Below, in pieces: positions 16,698 through 25,993 of a DNA stretch of 64,000 nucleotides. Both the position numbers and the translations under genes were made by a program. The notes below the pieces were generated by a model that was not told where the DNA came from, ran no database searches, and saw only the letters and a program-made list of their open reading frames with translations. The first letter of the stretch is position 1, and the number at the start of each line of letters is the position of its first letter. The stretch is from Sulfurospirillum diekertiae (GTDB lineage: Bacteria > Campylobacterota > Campylobacteria > Campylobacterales > Sulfurospirillaceae): NCBI RefSeq assembly GCF_002309535.1, contig NZ_CP023275.1:868001-932000 (forward strand). The letters are read 5' to 3'.

Positions 16698-17523
16698 TGA
16701 TTAATCCTCCTATAGGTTGCCCAAATTGGACGTGTGTGATACCACCAAGTTCGAGATTGATAGATTCTTTTTCAAAAAGCATAACAATGGTTGAACCCAT
16801 TTCAAAATGACCAAGTTCATCGCCTTTTGAAATGAAAAGATCGTCATAAAGATAGCATTGCTGAAGGCTTTCTTTAGCATTGGTTTGGATGGTTTTATCA
16901 AATGTAAATGTTATTTTTCCAACATTTAAAGCACCAACAAAGACCATGTAAAAAAGGGTGTTTTCTTTCGTATAACATTCTAACACAACACGCTCATTTT
17001 CAAGAAACAATCCCTGTACTTTTTTTAACCAACAAAAATTGACAGGATACAGTTTACCCGGAATATGTAACGCTTTTGTAACACGCATATCTATTGGAGC
17101 ATGGTAACGGTGGTAATCACGAGGAGAGAGATAAAAATTAACATAAGCACCACCCTCTAAGCGGTCTTTCTCCTGTTTTGAAATGTAATCACCCAACAAT
17201 TTTTTTATGTTGTAGCTAAAACCTTTAATTTGAAGGGCTAACGCATTTTCTATGATTCCAAAAGCACTGATAAGGCTATCGCATGGGGAGATGACGGTTT
17301 CTTTATTGATATTAAAAAGACGTCTGGTTTTAAACTTTCGGGTAAATAGCTTATTTAAACTTTTGTAAGCAGTAGCTTCTTCAAATTCCATCAGATCAAC
17401 CTTCATTATGGATACATAGGTTTGATTGATGATGCGTTGTATTGGACTTGGAAACTCTTTGGATGCAAAAACACCAAAAAGACGAGACGCAATAGAACTT
17501 TTAAAGTTAGGATAACGTTGCAT
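16633..17523 (-). CDS. psd: Phosphatidylserine decarboxylase proenzyme
   Basis: 296 aa. The Gly-Ser self-cleavage site that makes the pyruvoyl group is in HFEMGSTIVMLF; catalytic Asp (VISPCDSLIS) and His (YHRYHAPID) motifs are present. It converts phosphatidylserine to phosphatidylethanolamine at the inner membrane. The last about 20 residues, after GGITHVQFGQPIGG, are encoded within the start of the PAS-EAL gene and look like a non-conserved tail. Co-transcription with that gene is likely. Confidence 0.9.
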   Translation of the reverse strand: MQRYPNFKSSIASRLFGVFASKEFPSPIQRIINQTYVSIMKVDLMEFEEATAYKSLNKLFTRKFKTRRLFNINKETVISPCDSLISAFGIIENALALQIKGFSYNIKKLLGDYISKQEKDRLEGGAYVNFYLSPRDYHRYHAPIDMRVTKALHIPGKLYPVNFCWLKKVQGLFLENERVVLECYTKENTLFYMVFVGALNVGKITFTFDKTIQTNAKESLQQCYLYDDLFISKGDELGHFEMGSTIVMLFEKESINLELGGITHVQFGQPIGGLINGIHANSASQTVESRDDASLH

Positions 17524-17709
17524 AGGACCCTTTTATAGAACCTTTTTCACCTTTTAGGAACGGTAAAAAAAGTATAAATTTTTTAAAAGAATAGATTATA
17601 CCAAATGAAATAACTTTTTTGTTGTTGAAAGAGTATACAGGCTAAAATTATGCTACGATTTGACATCTTAGAAAGAATAAATTTTATTTAAAATTATGCA
17701 AAGGTTTCC

Positions 17710-19080
17710 ATGTTTAACGCGTTTATTACTGAGCCTAAAATGCTCCAAAATCTCAATGATTTGGGCTATGTGTCCATGACACCGATCCAAAAAGCATGCA
17801 TCCCTTTAGCGCTTGAGGGTAAAGACCTTGTTGCCAAAGCCAAAACAGGCAGTGGAAAAACAGCAGCGTTTGGAATACCGCTTTTGATGGCGTTACATGT
17901 AAACTCTATGCGCATCCAATCGGTTGTACTTTGCCCCACACGTGAGCTTGCTGAACAAGTCAGCGCAGAGCTAAGACGACTTGCCAGATTTGCCCATAAC
18001 ATCAAGATCGTCACCCTATGCGGTGGTGCGCGTTTTGTGCCACAGTGCATCAACCTAGAACATGGCGCGCACATCGTGGTTGGAACTCCGGGGCGACTAT
18101 TGCAGCATTTGCAAGAGAAAACCATCAACTTTGAGCAGATCAAAACGCTCGTTCTCGATGAAGCGGATCGCATGCTCGACATGGGTTTTTACGAAGACAT
18201 CGAGAAGATCATTGCTCAAATGCCACAAAAGCGACAAACCTTGCTTTTTTCCGCAACATTCCCTAAAGAGATCGAGCGCATGTGCAATGAAGTGCAAAAT
18301 GACGCTTTACATGTAAGCATCGAAGAAGAAGCCACTACGTCACCGAACATCACGCAAGTATGCTACACCGTCGAGCCACGCGAAAAAGAAGCGGCACTCA
18401 AAGGTGTTTTACTCGAAAGTGACGCTAAGTCGGTCATCATCTTTTGCAAAACCAAAGTGGGTGTGGCTGAGCTTCAAGGCTATCTCTTAGATGAAGGCTT
18501 TGATGCGCTTTCTTTGCATGGTGATTTAGAGCAGATCGACCGTGACGAGCACCTGCTTCTCTTTGCCAACGGCAGTGCCCAAATCCTCGTAGCGACCGAT
18601 CTTGCCTCACGCGGGCTGGACGTCAAAGATGTCGAAATGGTCATCAACTACGAACTCCCTCAAACGATGGAAATCTACACGCATCGCATCGGTCGAACAG
18701 GACGTATGGAAAAAGAAGGCATGGCGGTAAGCTTTGTCACGCCAAGAGAAGAGGGCTTCTTTGAAGAACTTAAAGAGTCCAATTTTGCCTTTACATGTAA
18801 AGCCATCAGCGACCTAAATCCAACCCTCTCAAAGCCCAAAAAAGCCCTCTACATCACACTTTGCATCGACGCAGGCAAAAAGCATAAAATGCGTGCAGGC
18901 GATATACTAGGAACGCTGACCAAAGACCTAGGATTGGAAGCAAGCGTCATTGGAAAAATCGACATTTTAGAGAAGTTTTCTTACGTTGCCATAGCAAGGG
19001 AATATGCTGATAAGGCCTTTGAAGGACTAAGTGCGACGACTATTAAAAACAGACGGTTTAAGATTTGGAAGTTGGGATGA
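17710..19080 (+). CDS. dbpA: DEAD-box ATP-dependent RNA helicase, DbpA-like
   Basis: 456 aa. Q motif (MTPIQKACIPLAL), Walker A (AKTGSGKT), PTRELAEQV, GTPGR, DEAD (LVLDEADRM), SAT, and HRIGRTGR in the second RecA domain. The C-terminal about 75 residues (KKHKMRAGDILGTLTKDLGL) match the DbpA RNA-binding domain that targets 23S rRNA hairpin 92, so a role in 50S ribosome assembly is likely. Three copies of the TTACATGTAA core lie inside the gene (17892, 18306, 18790), the densest cluster in any gene here. Confidence 0.88.
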   Translation: MFNAFITEPKMLQNLNDLGYVSMTPIQKACIPLALEGKDLVAKAKTGSGKTAAFGIPLLMALHVNSMRIQSVVLCPTRELAEQVSAELRRLARFAHNIKIVTLCGGARFVPQCINLEHGAHIVVGTPGRLLQHLQEKTINFEQIKTLVLDEADRMLDMGFYEDIEKIIAQMPQKRQTLLFSATFPKEIERMCNEVQNDALHVSIEEEATTSPNITQVCYTVEPREKEAALKGVLLESDAKSVIIFCKTKVGVAELQGYLLDEGFDALSLHGDLEQIDRDEHLLLFANGSAQILVATDLASRGLDVKDVEMVINYELPQTMEIYTHRIGRTGRMEKEGMAVSFVTPREEGFFEELKESNFAFTCKAISDLNPTLSKPKKALYITLCIDAGKKHKMRAGDILGTLTKDLGLEASVIGKIDILEKFSYVAIAREYADKAFEGLSATTIKNRRFKIWKLG

Positions 19081-19083
19081 TAA

Positions 19084-19656
19084 ATGCCGCATATTCTCAT
19101 AGCTACCGACATTTTTGGTTATACAAAAGCCACTGAAGCGTTCAAATACCGTTTAGAGTTTATCTGTGAAGCAGTGCATATCATTGATCCTTACGATGCA
19201 AAGCAAACGGATTTTCAAAATGAAGATGAAGCGTATGAGGCATTTAACCGATTGTGTGGGCTTGAAAATTATGCCAAAATGTGCATGAAAGCACTCGATG
19301 CACATGCTAATGAAACGCTAATTTTAATTGGATTTAGCATGGGAGCTTCAGCATTTTGGAACGTACTTGCTGGGCGAAAAAGTGCAAATGTAAAAAGTTT
19401 TTTTGGATTTTACTCTTCGCAGATTCGCCATTTTTTAGATGCAAAACCGCGTGTGCCGTGTACACTTATTTTCCCCACACTTGAGAAACATTTTGATGTG
19501 GACGATGTAATAACTGAACTTGCGAAACAAGAGAATATCACCTGTGTAAAAACAGAGTATTTACACGGTTTTATGAATCCATCATCTATTCATTATAATG
19601 CCAAAGGTTATGCTGAGTATTGCGAATGGATAGAAGAAAAAATCAAAGCGGTTTAA
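19084..19656 (+). CDS. Dienelactone hydrolase-like alpha/beta hydrolase
   Basis: 190 aa. Short alpha/beta hydrolase with the nucleophile elbow GFSMG (ILIGFSMGASAFW), a later Asp (HFDVDDV) and a His near the C-terminus (EYLHGFMNPS), so a complete Ser-Asp-His triad is plausible. It starts 3 nt after dbpA and may be translated from the same mRNA. The 3' end overlaps the convergent regulator by 4 nt. Substrate not predictable. Confidence 0.7.
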   Translation: MPHILIATDIFGYTKATEAFKYRLEFICEAVHIIDPYDAKQTDFQNEDEAYEAFNRLCGLENYAKMCMKALDAHANETLILIGFSMGASAFWNVLAGRKSANVKSFFGFYSSQIRHFLDAKPRVPCTLIFPTLEKHFDVDDVITELAKQENITCVKTEYLHGFMNPSSIHYNAKGYAEYCEWIEEKIKAV

Positions 19657-20264
19657 CCTCTCACCGCTTTCAACCAGTTATAAATCGTAGCCTTCGAGAC
19701 ATTTAAAACCGAGCAGATATACCCCACAACATTGCGAATAGCGAAGATGCCTTCACTTTCTAAGAAAACCACCAACTCTTTTTTATCCTCACTCGAAAGA
19801 CCTGATAGGGCGATGTTTTTGGTACTTAAATATTTTTCTATCGTCTCATCGGTGTGTTCTCTCCAACTTTGGGAAAAAAGTACGGAAGGTTTGGGTGCGG
19901 AGTCGTTTACATGTAAAAAGCCTTTGAGGGATTCAAACAGCGATGCAATGGGCTCTGTGTTGTAGTTAATGCAGATCATCCCGATGGGTTTTTCATCGAC
20001 GTCTCGTACGATGATGCTGACGGCTTTGAGGCGTTTACCTTCACTGCTGGTTTTATCGTACGGTCCAACCCAGTTTTCTTTGATGCTATTTAAGTCTTTT
20101 AGTTCACTAATCATCGCATCACCCACGCGACGTTTGGAAAAAGCATTGACGATGTGAACGAGCTTTTTGGCTTCCAAATCGTGCATGACGACTTCAACAT
20201 TGGGGTAAAACAGTTTGCCGATGGCATCGCAAAGTGCGACATAAGGTTTGAGTTCTTTTTTCAT
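19653..20264 (-). CDS. YheO-type PAS/HTH transcriptional regulator
   Basis: 203 aa. The N-terminal YheO-like PAS domain (about 10-120, LCDAIGKLFYPNVEVVMHDL) is followed by a C-terminal helix-turn-helix (about 170-200, VVGYICSVLNVSKATIYNWLKAV). The family includes DauR-like regulators. It is divergent from the dehydrogenase at 20343, which it may regulate. An exact TTTACATGTAAA at 19906-19917 is within the gene. Confidence 0.8.
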   Translation of the reverse strand: MKKELKPYVALCDAIGKLFYPNVEVVMHDLEAKKLVHIVNAFSKRRVGDAMISELKDLNSIKENWVGPYDKTSSEGKRLKAVSIIVRDVDEKPIGMICINYNTEPIASLFESLKGFLHVNDSAPKPSVLFSQSWREHTDETIEKYLSTKNIALSGLSSEDKKELVVFLESEGIFAIRNVVGYICSVLNVSKATIYNWLKAVRG

Positions 20265-20342
20265 CCGTAAATTATAACACTCATTTAAAGATAATTTGTC
20301 TAATTTAGACTATAATTCTAAAAATTACCACAAGGAATGAAC

Positions 20343-21194
20343 ATGGCAATCGGTTTTATAGGACTTGGAAATTTAGGCTCAGCCATCGCAAAACGCTTAA
20401 TGAGCATGGGCGAAGAGGTCATTGTTTGGAATCGTACAAAATCCAAAGCAGAGGCCAAAGGCTTTGTGTGTGAAAGTTCACCCAAAGCACTCTTGGAGAA
20501 GTGTGACATGGTGCTGATGTGTCTGTTTGACTCAGTGGGTGTTCGTGATGTGCTTACAATGGAAAATGGACTTTTAAGCGCCAATCTTCAAGGCAAAACC
20601 ATCATCGACCTTACAACCAATCATTTTAACGATGTCCTTGAATTTCATGCCATGGTTGAAAAACACGGGGGCAATTACCTTGAATGCCCAGTGCTTGGCA
20701 GTGTTGTGCCAGCAAGCAAAGGTGAACTCACGGCTGTGTGCGCGGGGAATGAGAGTGTTTATCTTACATGTAAACCGTTACTTGCAAAATTTGCTTCTAC
20801 CATTTTCCATCTCAAAGAGGCAGGGTTTGCAGCAAAGATGAAACTCATCAATAACCTTTGTTTGGGTTCTTTCATGGCGACGATTGCTGAGTGTACGGCG
20901 CTTGGAGAAGCGTGTGGCATTGATAAAAAAGAGTTGTTGGACATTTTAGGAGCAGGTGGCGGAAAGTCACTGGTGTTGGCAGCAAAAACGCAAAAGCTCA
21001 TCGATGAAGACTTTAGTCCGCATTTTAGCACCGCTGCCATCACGAAAGATTTGCATTGTCTGCAAGACTTGGCGTACAGTTTGAATCGTCCACTGTACAC
21101 CGCAAGTGTTACCAAAGAGCTTTTTTGCAAAGCGAAGATGAGCGGCTATGGTGATGAAGACTTTAGCTCGATCTATCAGCTTTTCAAAGCGTAA
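20343..21194 (+). CDS. NAD(P)-dependent beta-hydroxyacid dehydrogenase family oxidoreductase
   Basis: 283 aa from ATG 20343 (AAGGA 7 nt upstream; the ATG at 20337 is too close). Rossmann motif GFIGLGNLGSAIAKRL at the N-terminus, substrate-loop region LECPVLGSVVPASKGEL and catalytic lysine region KLINNLCLG, as in 3-hydroxyisobutyrate/tartronate semialdehyde/GLYR-type reductases. The actual acid is not identifiable. It ends at the hairpin shared with the MCP gene. CTTACATGTAAA at 20763 is read L-T-C-K. Confidence 0.82.
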   Translation: MAIGFIGLGNLGSAIAKRLMSMGEEVIVWNRTKSKAEAKGFVCESSPKALLEKCDMVLMCLFDSVGVRDVLTMENGLLSANLQGKTIIDLTTNHFNDVLEFHAMVEKHGGNYLECPVLGSVVPASKGELTAVCAGNESVYLTCKPLLAKFASTIFHLKEAGFAAKMKLINNLCLGSFMATIAECTALGEACGIDKKELLDILGAGGGKSLVLAAKTQKLIDEDFSPHFSTAAITKDLHCLQDLAYSLNRPLYTASVTKELFCKAKMSGYGDEDFSSIYQLFKA

Positions 21195-21203
21195 TTTCAC
21201 CCT

Positions 21204-21231
21204 AAGAGAGTTTTACATGTAAAGCTCTCTT
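21204..21231. terminator. Hairpin centred on TTTACATGTAAA between convergent genes
   Basis: 28-bp inverted repeat (one G-T wobble) with arms AAGAGAG and CTCTCTT around the 12-bp palindrome at 21212-21223, between the dehydrogenase stop (21194) and the MCP stop (21254). Confidence 0.65.
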
Positions 21232-21253
21232 TGAGGGGAAAACAGAAACGCTC

Positions 21254-22855
21254 TTAAATCGTTTTAAATTGAGCGAGAGAAAGGTTTAGCTCTTCGGAGA
21301 GTTTTGCAAGGTGCTCTGCCGCTGCGGCAATTTCTTCAACACTTCTAGCATTCGTGTTTGAAATAGAACTGATGTGTCGAATGCGCTCAATGACATGAAT
21401 GGCTTTTTCACGACCCATATTGGCATCACTTGCTGTTTGAATCGCTCCTGTTTTGGCATTATCCATATTGGTAACCGTTGTTCTCATCAGCGTTTGTGTT
21501 GTTTCTGCACGATCTCCCAACTGTTGGATCTCTGTTGCACTTTTACGCATCATTTCTGAAGCGGCGCTGACGGATTGGACAATGACCGCAACGGTTGCAT
21601 TACTCTCAACGAGGCTTTTTTGGGTACGTTCTGCCAATTTTCTGACCTCATCCGCGACAACCGCAAAACCACGACCATGTTCACCTGCACGGGCGGCTTC
21701 TATGGCGGCATTGAGCGCTAAAAGGTTGGTTTGCTCGGCAATATCGGCTATAACGGAAAGCACTTGTCTCACTTGCGCAACGTCTTGATCCAAATGATCC
21801 AGTCTTGAAGAGAGGTCTGTTTGATTGACAACGACGTTTTTGAGTTCATCTGAAACGGCAAGTACCTCTTCTGAAGCATTGGTGAGTTCGTTTGAAACAG
21901 TGGCAATAACTTGACCTGATTGTTGAGAGCTATTGGAACTTACTTCTAAAATAGAGACAACCGATTCTGTTTCTTGCGTTGTCTCTTCAATCTCACGTGC
22001 GGCATTTTCTGTGCTTCGACCAATTTGAAGTGACGTGCTTGAAAGCTCTTCCGCAACCGCGGCATTTTCTTGAGCACTCTGTTTTGCTTCATCAATCGCT
22101 TTGGCAAGTTGGACTAACAGTGCATTGAAAATGTTCATCATTTGTGCAATTTCATCTTTTTCACCCGTTTGTATTTTATAATTGAGATCTTTATTCTGAG
22201 CGATGTAGGTACAACCATCGGATGCTTTTTGGATTGAAAGACGAATTTTGCTGATAATAAATAAAAAGAGTGAAGTGACCACTACCATTAAAATAACGGA
22301 AGCAGTAATGCCAATTACTTTAGAGGTTTCCAGTGATTTAAATTCAGATTCTTGGAGGGTTCTGCTTAATTCTTTGATCATCGTTAGAAGTTTAAAATAG
22401 TGACCCGCTCCTTCTTCACTCAGCTTTTGAAGCAGTTGACCGTCTTTAGAATCAACAAATTCGGGTGCATGAATTTTATACGTATGCTCTTTGATAATAC
22501 GAAAACGTGTTTCATTGCCTGTATGATAGGCAACAGTGCTTTCTTTGATCGTATCCAGATTTTTGACATACACTGGATTTTTGACTTCTTCCTTTAAAAT
22601 ATCAATGGTTTTTATGATTTCTTTATACGTTTGATCATAGCCATCGTAATTTTTTGTGTCATAGTTAAGTTGGTAACCTCTAGCGTAGGTTCCAAGCGTA
22701 GCACTCAAAGAACGCAATGCACCAATGGTTTCTATCGTAGTTGCCGTCTTTCTAGCGCCTGTTGTATTTGAAATGAGAAGATAGGTGAGACTTCCTGTGC
22801 TCAGGATGAAAAGTAATAATAAAAATATCATTTTGGATTTGATGGTTAATAACAT
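21254..22855 (-). CDS. Methyl-accepting chemotaxis protein
   Basis: 533 aa. TM1 about 5-25, a four-helix-bundle-like periplasmic domain, TM2 about 188-210, HAMP and the MCP signalling hairpin with its conserved tip ([20 protein letters not shown]). No CheR/CheB pentapeptide follows the C-terminus ([11 protein letters not shown]). It lies alone. A perfect 8-bp inverted repeat (AAGTGTTA, 22887-22894 / 22903-22910) lies about 35 bp upstream of the start and may be an operator. Confidence 0.93.
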   Translation of the reverse strand: MLLTIKSKMIFLLLLFILSTGSLTYLLISNTTGARKTATTIETIGALRSLSATLGTYARGYQLNYDTKNYDGYDQTYKEIIKTIDILKEEVKNPVYVKNLDTIKESTVAYHTGNETRFRIIKEHTYKIHAPEFVDSKDGQLLQKLSEEGAGHYFKLLTMIKELSRTLQESEFKSLETSKVIGITASVILMVVVTSLFLFIISKIRLSIQKASDGCTYIAQNKDLNYKIQTGEKDEIAQMMNIFNALLVQLAKAIDEAKQSAQENAAVAEELSSTSLQIGRSTENAAREIEETTQETESVVSILEVSSNSSQQSGQVIATVSNELTNASEEVLAVSDELKNVVVNQTDLSSRLDHLDQDVAQVRQVLSVIADIAEQTNLLALNAAIEAARAGEHGRGFAVVADEVRKLAERTQKSLVESNATVAVIVQSVSAASEMMRKSATEIQQLGDRAETTQTLMRTTVTNMDNAKTGAIQTASDANMGREKAIHVIERIRHISSISNTNARSVEEIAAAAEHLAKLSEELNLSLAQFKTI

Positions 22856-23117
22856 GTGCTGCCTTTATAAGAAATCATATAGCCTGAAGTGTTATAAATC
22901 AGTAACACTTTAAGTCATTTTTAGCCAGTTAAACTGGAATCTAAGCCCTTTATATTTCATATTAAAAATTTTATAGCAAGTTTATAGCATGAGAGTAGCA
23001 CACTCAAAAATAGCACACAAGTAATATTGTATCAATAAAAATTATTTTTAATGTATTTTGCGATTTTTCAACTTCTGTGCTATACTACGCATTACAAATT
23101 TTCTTAAAGGAGAACAG
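22856..23117. other. Intergenic region between MCP and leu leader
   Basis: 262 bp. Contains the 8-bp inverted repeat at 22887-22910, a TAGCACAC direct repeat near 23000, and the leader promoter with extended -10 TGCTATACT (23078-23086). No gene seen. Confidence 0.5.
23078..23086 (+). promoter_or_regulatory. Extended -10 promoter of the leu leader
   Basis: TGCTATACT in a T-rich context, about 30 nt before the leader peptide start; AAAGGAG (23106-23112) serves the leader. Campylobacterota promoters commonly rely on an extended -10 without a clear -35. Confidence 0.6.
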
Positions 23118-23219
23118 ATGGAAACTTTTATCACCCATCAAACCATACACCAACCTCAGAGCATTGCGCAATTTTCTAACGCATCACTCGTCGTCGTCCT
23201 CCTCCTGAAGCTCCGTTAA
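23118..23219 (+). CDS. leuL: Leucine/valine-rich leader peptide (attenuator)
   Basis: 33-codon ORF with a strong ribosome-binding site AAAGGAG, too short for routine gene calling. Near its end it encodes SLVVVLLLKLR: five Leu and three Val in nine codons, using CTC and GTC codons that neighbouring genes use sparingly. The stop is 192 nt before leuA. This is the layout of branched-chain amino-acid attenuators: ribosome stalling at Leu/Val codons when charged tRNA is low decides whether the downstream RNA terminates. Confidence 0.8.
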   Translation: METFITHQTIHQPQSIAQFSNASLVVVLLLKLR

Positions 23220-23411
23220 TACTTCACTCTTAACCCCATTTATTTTCACTGTTGATTTTTAAATTGGCTTTTTAGCCCTGAGGATACCTCTACCTAATCA
23301 GCTCAATTTTTATCATTTTCATTGTTGTTTTTCTTGTCCTAACACAAGATTTTCTGCCTGATTTTGGCATGTATGAGCCTATAGCTCATTTGAACACTTA
23401 AGGATATTTCT
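23220..23411 (+). promoter_or_regulatory. Putative attenuator region between leader peptide and leuA
   Basis: After the leader stop the RNA can form several pairings: AAATTGGCT (about 23261) with AGCTCAATTTTT (about 23300), the latter running into a T-rich tract, which is a candidate terminator; GAGG/CCTC inside it; and ATGAGC/GCTCAT about 25 nt before the leuA ribosome-binding site AAGG. Which are terminator and antiterminator needs a folding calculation. Confidence 0.5.
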
Positions 23412-24728
23412 ATGCAAACTGAACAAACTTTTAAAAAATACAAACCGTACCCGTTGGTACATTTAGCACACCGCGAGTGGTCAAGTAACGTTATCACAAG
23501 AGCGCCTATTTGGGTTAGTACGGATTTAAGAGATGGCAACCAAGCTTTGGTTGAGCCGATGAATGCGACCAAAAAATTGGCGTATTTTCAAAAATTGGTC
23601 GAGATGGGATTTAAAGAGATCGAGATCGCGTATCCGAGTGCGTCGCAAACGGACTTTGACTTTTGTCGAACGTTGATCGAACAGAACTTAATTCCTGAGG
23701 ATGTTAGGGTTGCGGTTTTGATGCCTTCCATCAAAAAACACATCAGAAAAACGTTTGAAGCGATGAAGGGGGCTAAAAAAGTAACGATGCACCTTTACAA
23801 CCCGACCGCGGACAATCAGCGCAAAATTGTGTTTGACAAAAGCAAAGCGGAGATCATCGCTTTAGCGGTTGAAGGGACACGCATTATCAAAGAAGAGGCG
23901 GCAAAATTTAAAGGTGATGTGTTGTTTCAATATTCACCTGAGAGCTTTTCGCAAACCGAGTTGGAGTTCGCACGCGATGTGGTGAATGCGGTTATCAGCG
24001 AGTGGATGCCCACGAAAAATGCACCGATGGTCATTAACTTGCCGAACACCTTGGAAGCCTGCACGCCGAACATTTATGCCGATCGAATCGAGTGGATGAG
24101 CAAACAGATGTTGGAACGCGACTCCGTTATTTTAAGCGTTCACCCGCACAATGACAGAGGGTGTGCGGTAGCAAGTGCCGAGATGGCGATCTTAGCAGGG
24201 GCACAAAGAGTAGAGGGAACGCTTTTGGGCAATGGCGAGAGAGCGGGCAATGTTGACTTGATTACCTTAGCGTTCAATCTTTACTCGCAAGGGATCGATC
24301 CGATGTTAGACATCTACAACATCGATACGATTTTACAGGAGATCATTACATTGACGCACAGTAGCATTCCTCCCCGTCACCCTTATGTAGGCTCCATGAT
24401 TTACACGGCTTTTTCGGGTACCCATCAGGACGCAATAAAGAAGGGTATGGAGTACCAGAAGGTGGCGTTAGATGGTTATTGGCACGTACCGTACCTTGTG
24501 ATCGACCCCAAGGATATCAAGCGGGATTATCGCGATGTGGTGCGCATTAACTCCCAATCGGGCAAAGGGGGCGTGGCGTATGTGCTGAAGGAGTTTTACG
24601 GCATTGAGACGACCAAAAACATGCAAATTGAAATTGCGTTGGAAGTCCAAAGGCTTTGTGATGAGAAGGGTATTGAAGTTACGGCAGAAGAGATTTTTAA
24701 AGTCTTCAGGCAAATATGCAAGCTTTGA
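23412..24728 (+). CDS. leuA: 2-isopropylmalate synthase lacking the C-terminal regulatory domain
   Basis: 438 aa. Catalytic TIM barrel of the longer LeuA type: DLRDGNQALVEPM near the start, the HPHNDRG metal-ligand motif, GNGERAGNVDL and the subdomain with SGKGGVAYVLKEFYG. It condenses acetyl-CoA with 2-ketoisovalerate in leucine synthesis. Relatives of this type run to about 550-600 aa with a C-terminal leucine-sensing domain; here the protein ends about residue 438, just after the linker. The sequence following the stop does not continue that domain, so this is not a simple frameshift. Control probably rests on the attenuator upstream. Confidence 0.88.
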   Translation: MQTEQTFKKYKPYPLVHLAHREWSSNVITRAPIWVSTDLRDGNQALVEPMNATKKLAYFQKLVEMGFKEIEIAYPSASQTDFDFCRTLIEQNLIPEDVRVAVLMPSIKKHIRKTFEAMKGAKKVTMHLYNPTADNQRKIVFDKSKAEIIALAVEGTRIIKEEAAKFKGDVLFQYSPESFSQTELEFARDVVNAVISEWMPTKNAPMVINLPNTLEACTPNIYADRIEWMSKQMLERDSVILSVHPHNDRGCAVASAEMAILAGAQRVEGTLLGNGERAGNVDLITLAFNLYSQGIDPMLDIYNIDTILQEIITLTHSSIPPRHPYVGSMIYTAFSGTHQDAIKKGMEYQKVALDGYWHVPYLVIDPKDIKRDYRDVVRINSQSGKGGVAYVLKEFYGIETTKNMQIEIALEVQRLCDEKGIEVTAEEIFKVFRQICKL

Positions 24729-24751
24729 GCTTTACATGTAAAGAGGAGAAA

Positions 24752-25519
24752 ATGATGAGTGGACAATGGAAAGCAGATGCCTACGCGGCAAATTCAAAAG
24801 GGCAAGCGGTTTGGGCGCACGAGTTAATTGAAAAGATGGAGCTTATGGGTGATGAATCCATTTTGGATATTGGGTGTGGTGATGGAAAGATTACGGATAC
24901 GCTCAGTCGCCGCACCCGTGGCGAAGTGGTTGGCATTGACTTTAGTAGCGAAATGATTGCGTATGCTAAAGCGGCTTTTTCAAAGCCTACGTTTATGCAG
25001 ATGGACGCACAAGCTCTAAGCTTTAACGAGCGCTTTGATGTGGTATTTTCCAATGCCGCGTTGCACTGGGCAAAAGACCATCACGCCATTTTAGAAGGTA
25101 TCTATCAAGCGCTAAAGCCAAAGGGCAGAGCGATTTTACAGATGGGAGGAGCGGGGAATGGCGAAAAAGTGTTTGAAGCCTTCACCCAAATTCTTCCAGA
25201 CTATGCAGCATATTTCGGAAGATTTGAGTCACCTTATACCTTTCATTCGGACATTACGTACGAGGCATTGTTAAACAGTATAGGTTTTAGTACGCATCAA
25301 GCGCATTTAGTGTTTAAAGATATGGTACATGAAAATCTTAAAGCATTTCGCGGTTGGCTTGAAACCGCGTGGTTTCCATTTATCAATCCTGTGCCACATG
25401 CGCTCAAAGAGACATTTGTTGAGGCGTGGATAGAGGCGTATAGTGCGCTTTGCCCACCCGATCATGAGGGTAGGGTGCATGTAGGTATGATGCGTCTTGA
25501 AGTGCGATTGAGCAAGTAA
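24752..25519 (+). CDS. SAM-dependent methyltransferase, trans-aconitate methyltransferase-like
   Basis: About 255 aa; AGGAG precedes two ATGs (24752, 24755), the second better spaced. Class I methyltransferase fold with motif I DIGCGDGKIT, then DFSSEMIAYA, and FDVVFSNAALHW typical of the Tam/UbiE-like group. The overall pattern matches trans-aconitate 2-methyltransferase but the substrate is unproven. Separated from leuA by one TTTACATGTAAA (24731-24742), possibly in the same transcript. Confidence 0.72.
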   Translation: MMSGQWKADAYAANSKGQAVWAHELIEKMELMGDESILDIGCGDGKITDTLSRRTRGEVVGIDFSSEMIAYAKAAFSKPTFMQMDAQALSFNERFDVVFSNAALHWAKDHHAILEGIYQALKPKGRAILQMGGAGNGEKVFEAFTQILPDYAAYFGRFESPYTFHSDITYEALLNSIGFSTHQAHLVFKDMVHENLKAFRGWLETAWFPFINPVPHALKETFVEAWIEAYSALCPPDHEGRVHVGMMRLEVRLSK

Positions 25520-25560
25520 AAACGTTTACATGTAAAGATAAGGATTAAAAGGATGAAGCG

Positions 25561-25956
25561 ATGATGATCAGTGAAAGTCAACACGAAAAGTATCTCACAC
25601 GTTTTACCAATGGTATGTTGAGTGCCTACGCCGATACGACAAAAAACAAAGGAGGTTTAGAGCAAGGCTTTAGACCTCATGAACTCTTGGAAGCGGCGTT
25701 GGCGTGTTGTATGAATATGTCACTTAGAATGAATGCCGAAAAACTTTGTATTCCCCTTAAAGAGATGAAAGTGCAGGTTTCTTTAAATCGAGAAAACTCT
25801 GAGCAGTCAACATTTGAATACAGTGTATCGTTTGGAGAATCACTCTTATATGAAGACGAACAAAAACTGTTGACAGCGCTTGAGTATAGTTCGGTTCGTT
25901 CGACATTATCAAAGCCATTAGCGTTTAAGCTGATCAATGAAAAAGCGAATCTGTGA
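25561..25956 (+). CDS. OsmC/Ohr family protein
   Basis: 131 aa. OsmC core with GLEQGFRPHELLEAALACCMN, where the cysteine pair corresponds to the first catalytic Cys of the family; I do not see the second conserved Cys in the C-terminal half, so thiol peroxidase activity is uncertain. An AAGG-type site precedes it. The reading frame ends inside the upstream part of the LysE gene region. Confidence 0.75.
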   Translation: MMISESQHEKYLTRFTNGMLSAYADTTKNKGGLEQGFRPHELLEAALACCMNMSLRMNAEKLCIPLKEMKVQVSLNRENSEQSTFEYSVSFGESLLYEDEQKLLTALEYSSVRSTLSKPLAFKLINEKANL

Positions 25957-25993
25957 TAAAATCGTTCTACTCTTTTACTCTAAAGGTCGTGTC

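Noticed and set aside
23412-24728. Frameshift as cause of the short LeuA
   Set aside because: I looked at the sequence after the stop: it is a palindrome and the methyltransferase start, not a LeuA regulatory domain.
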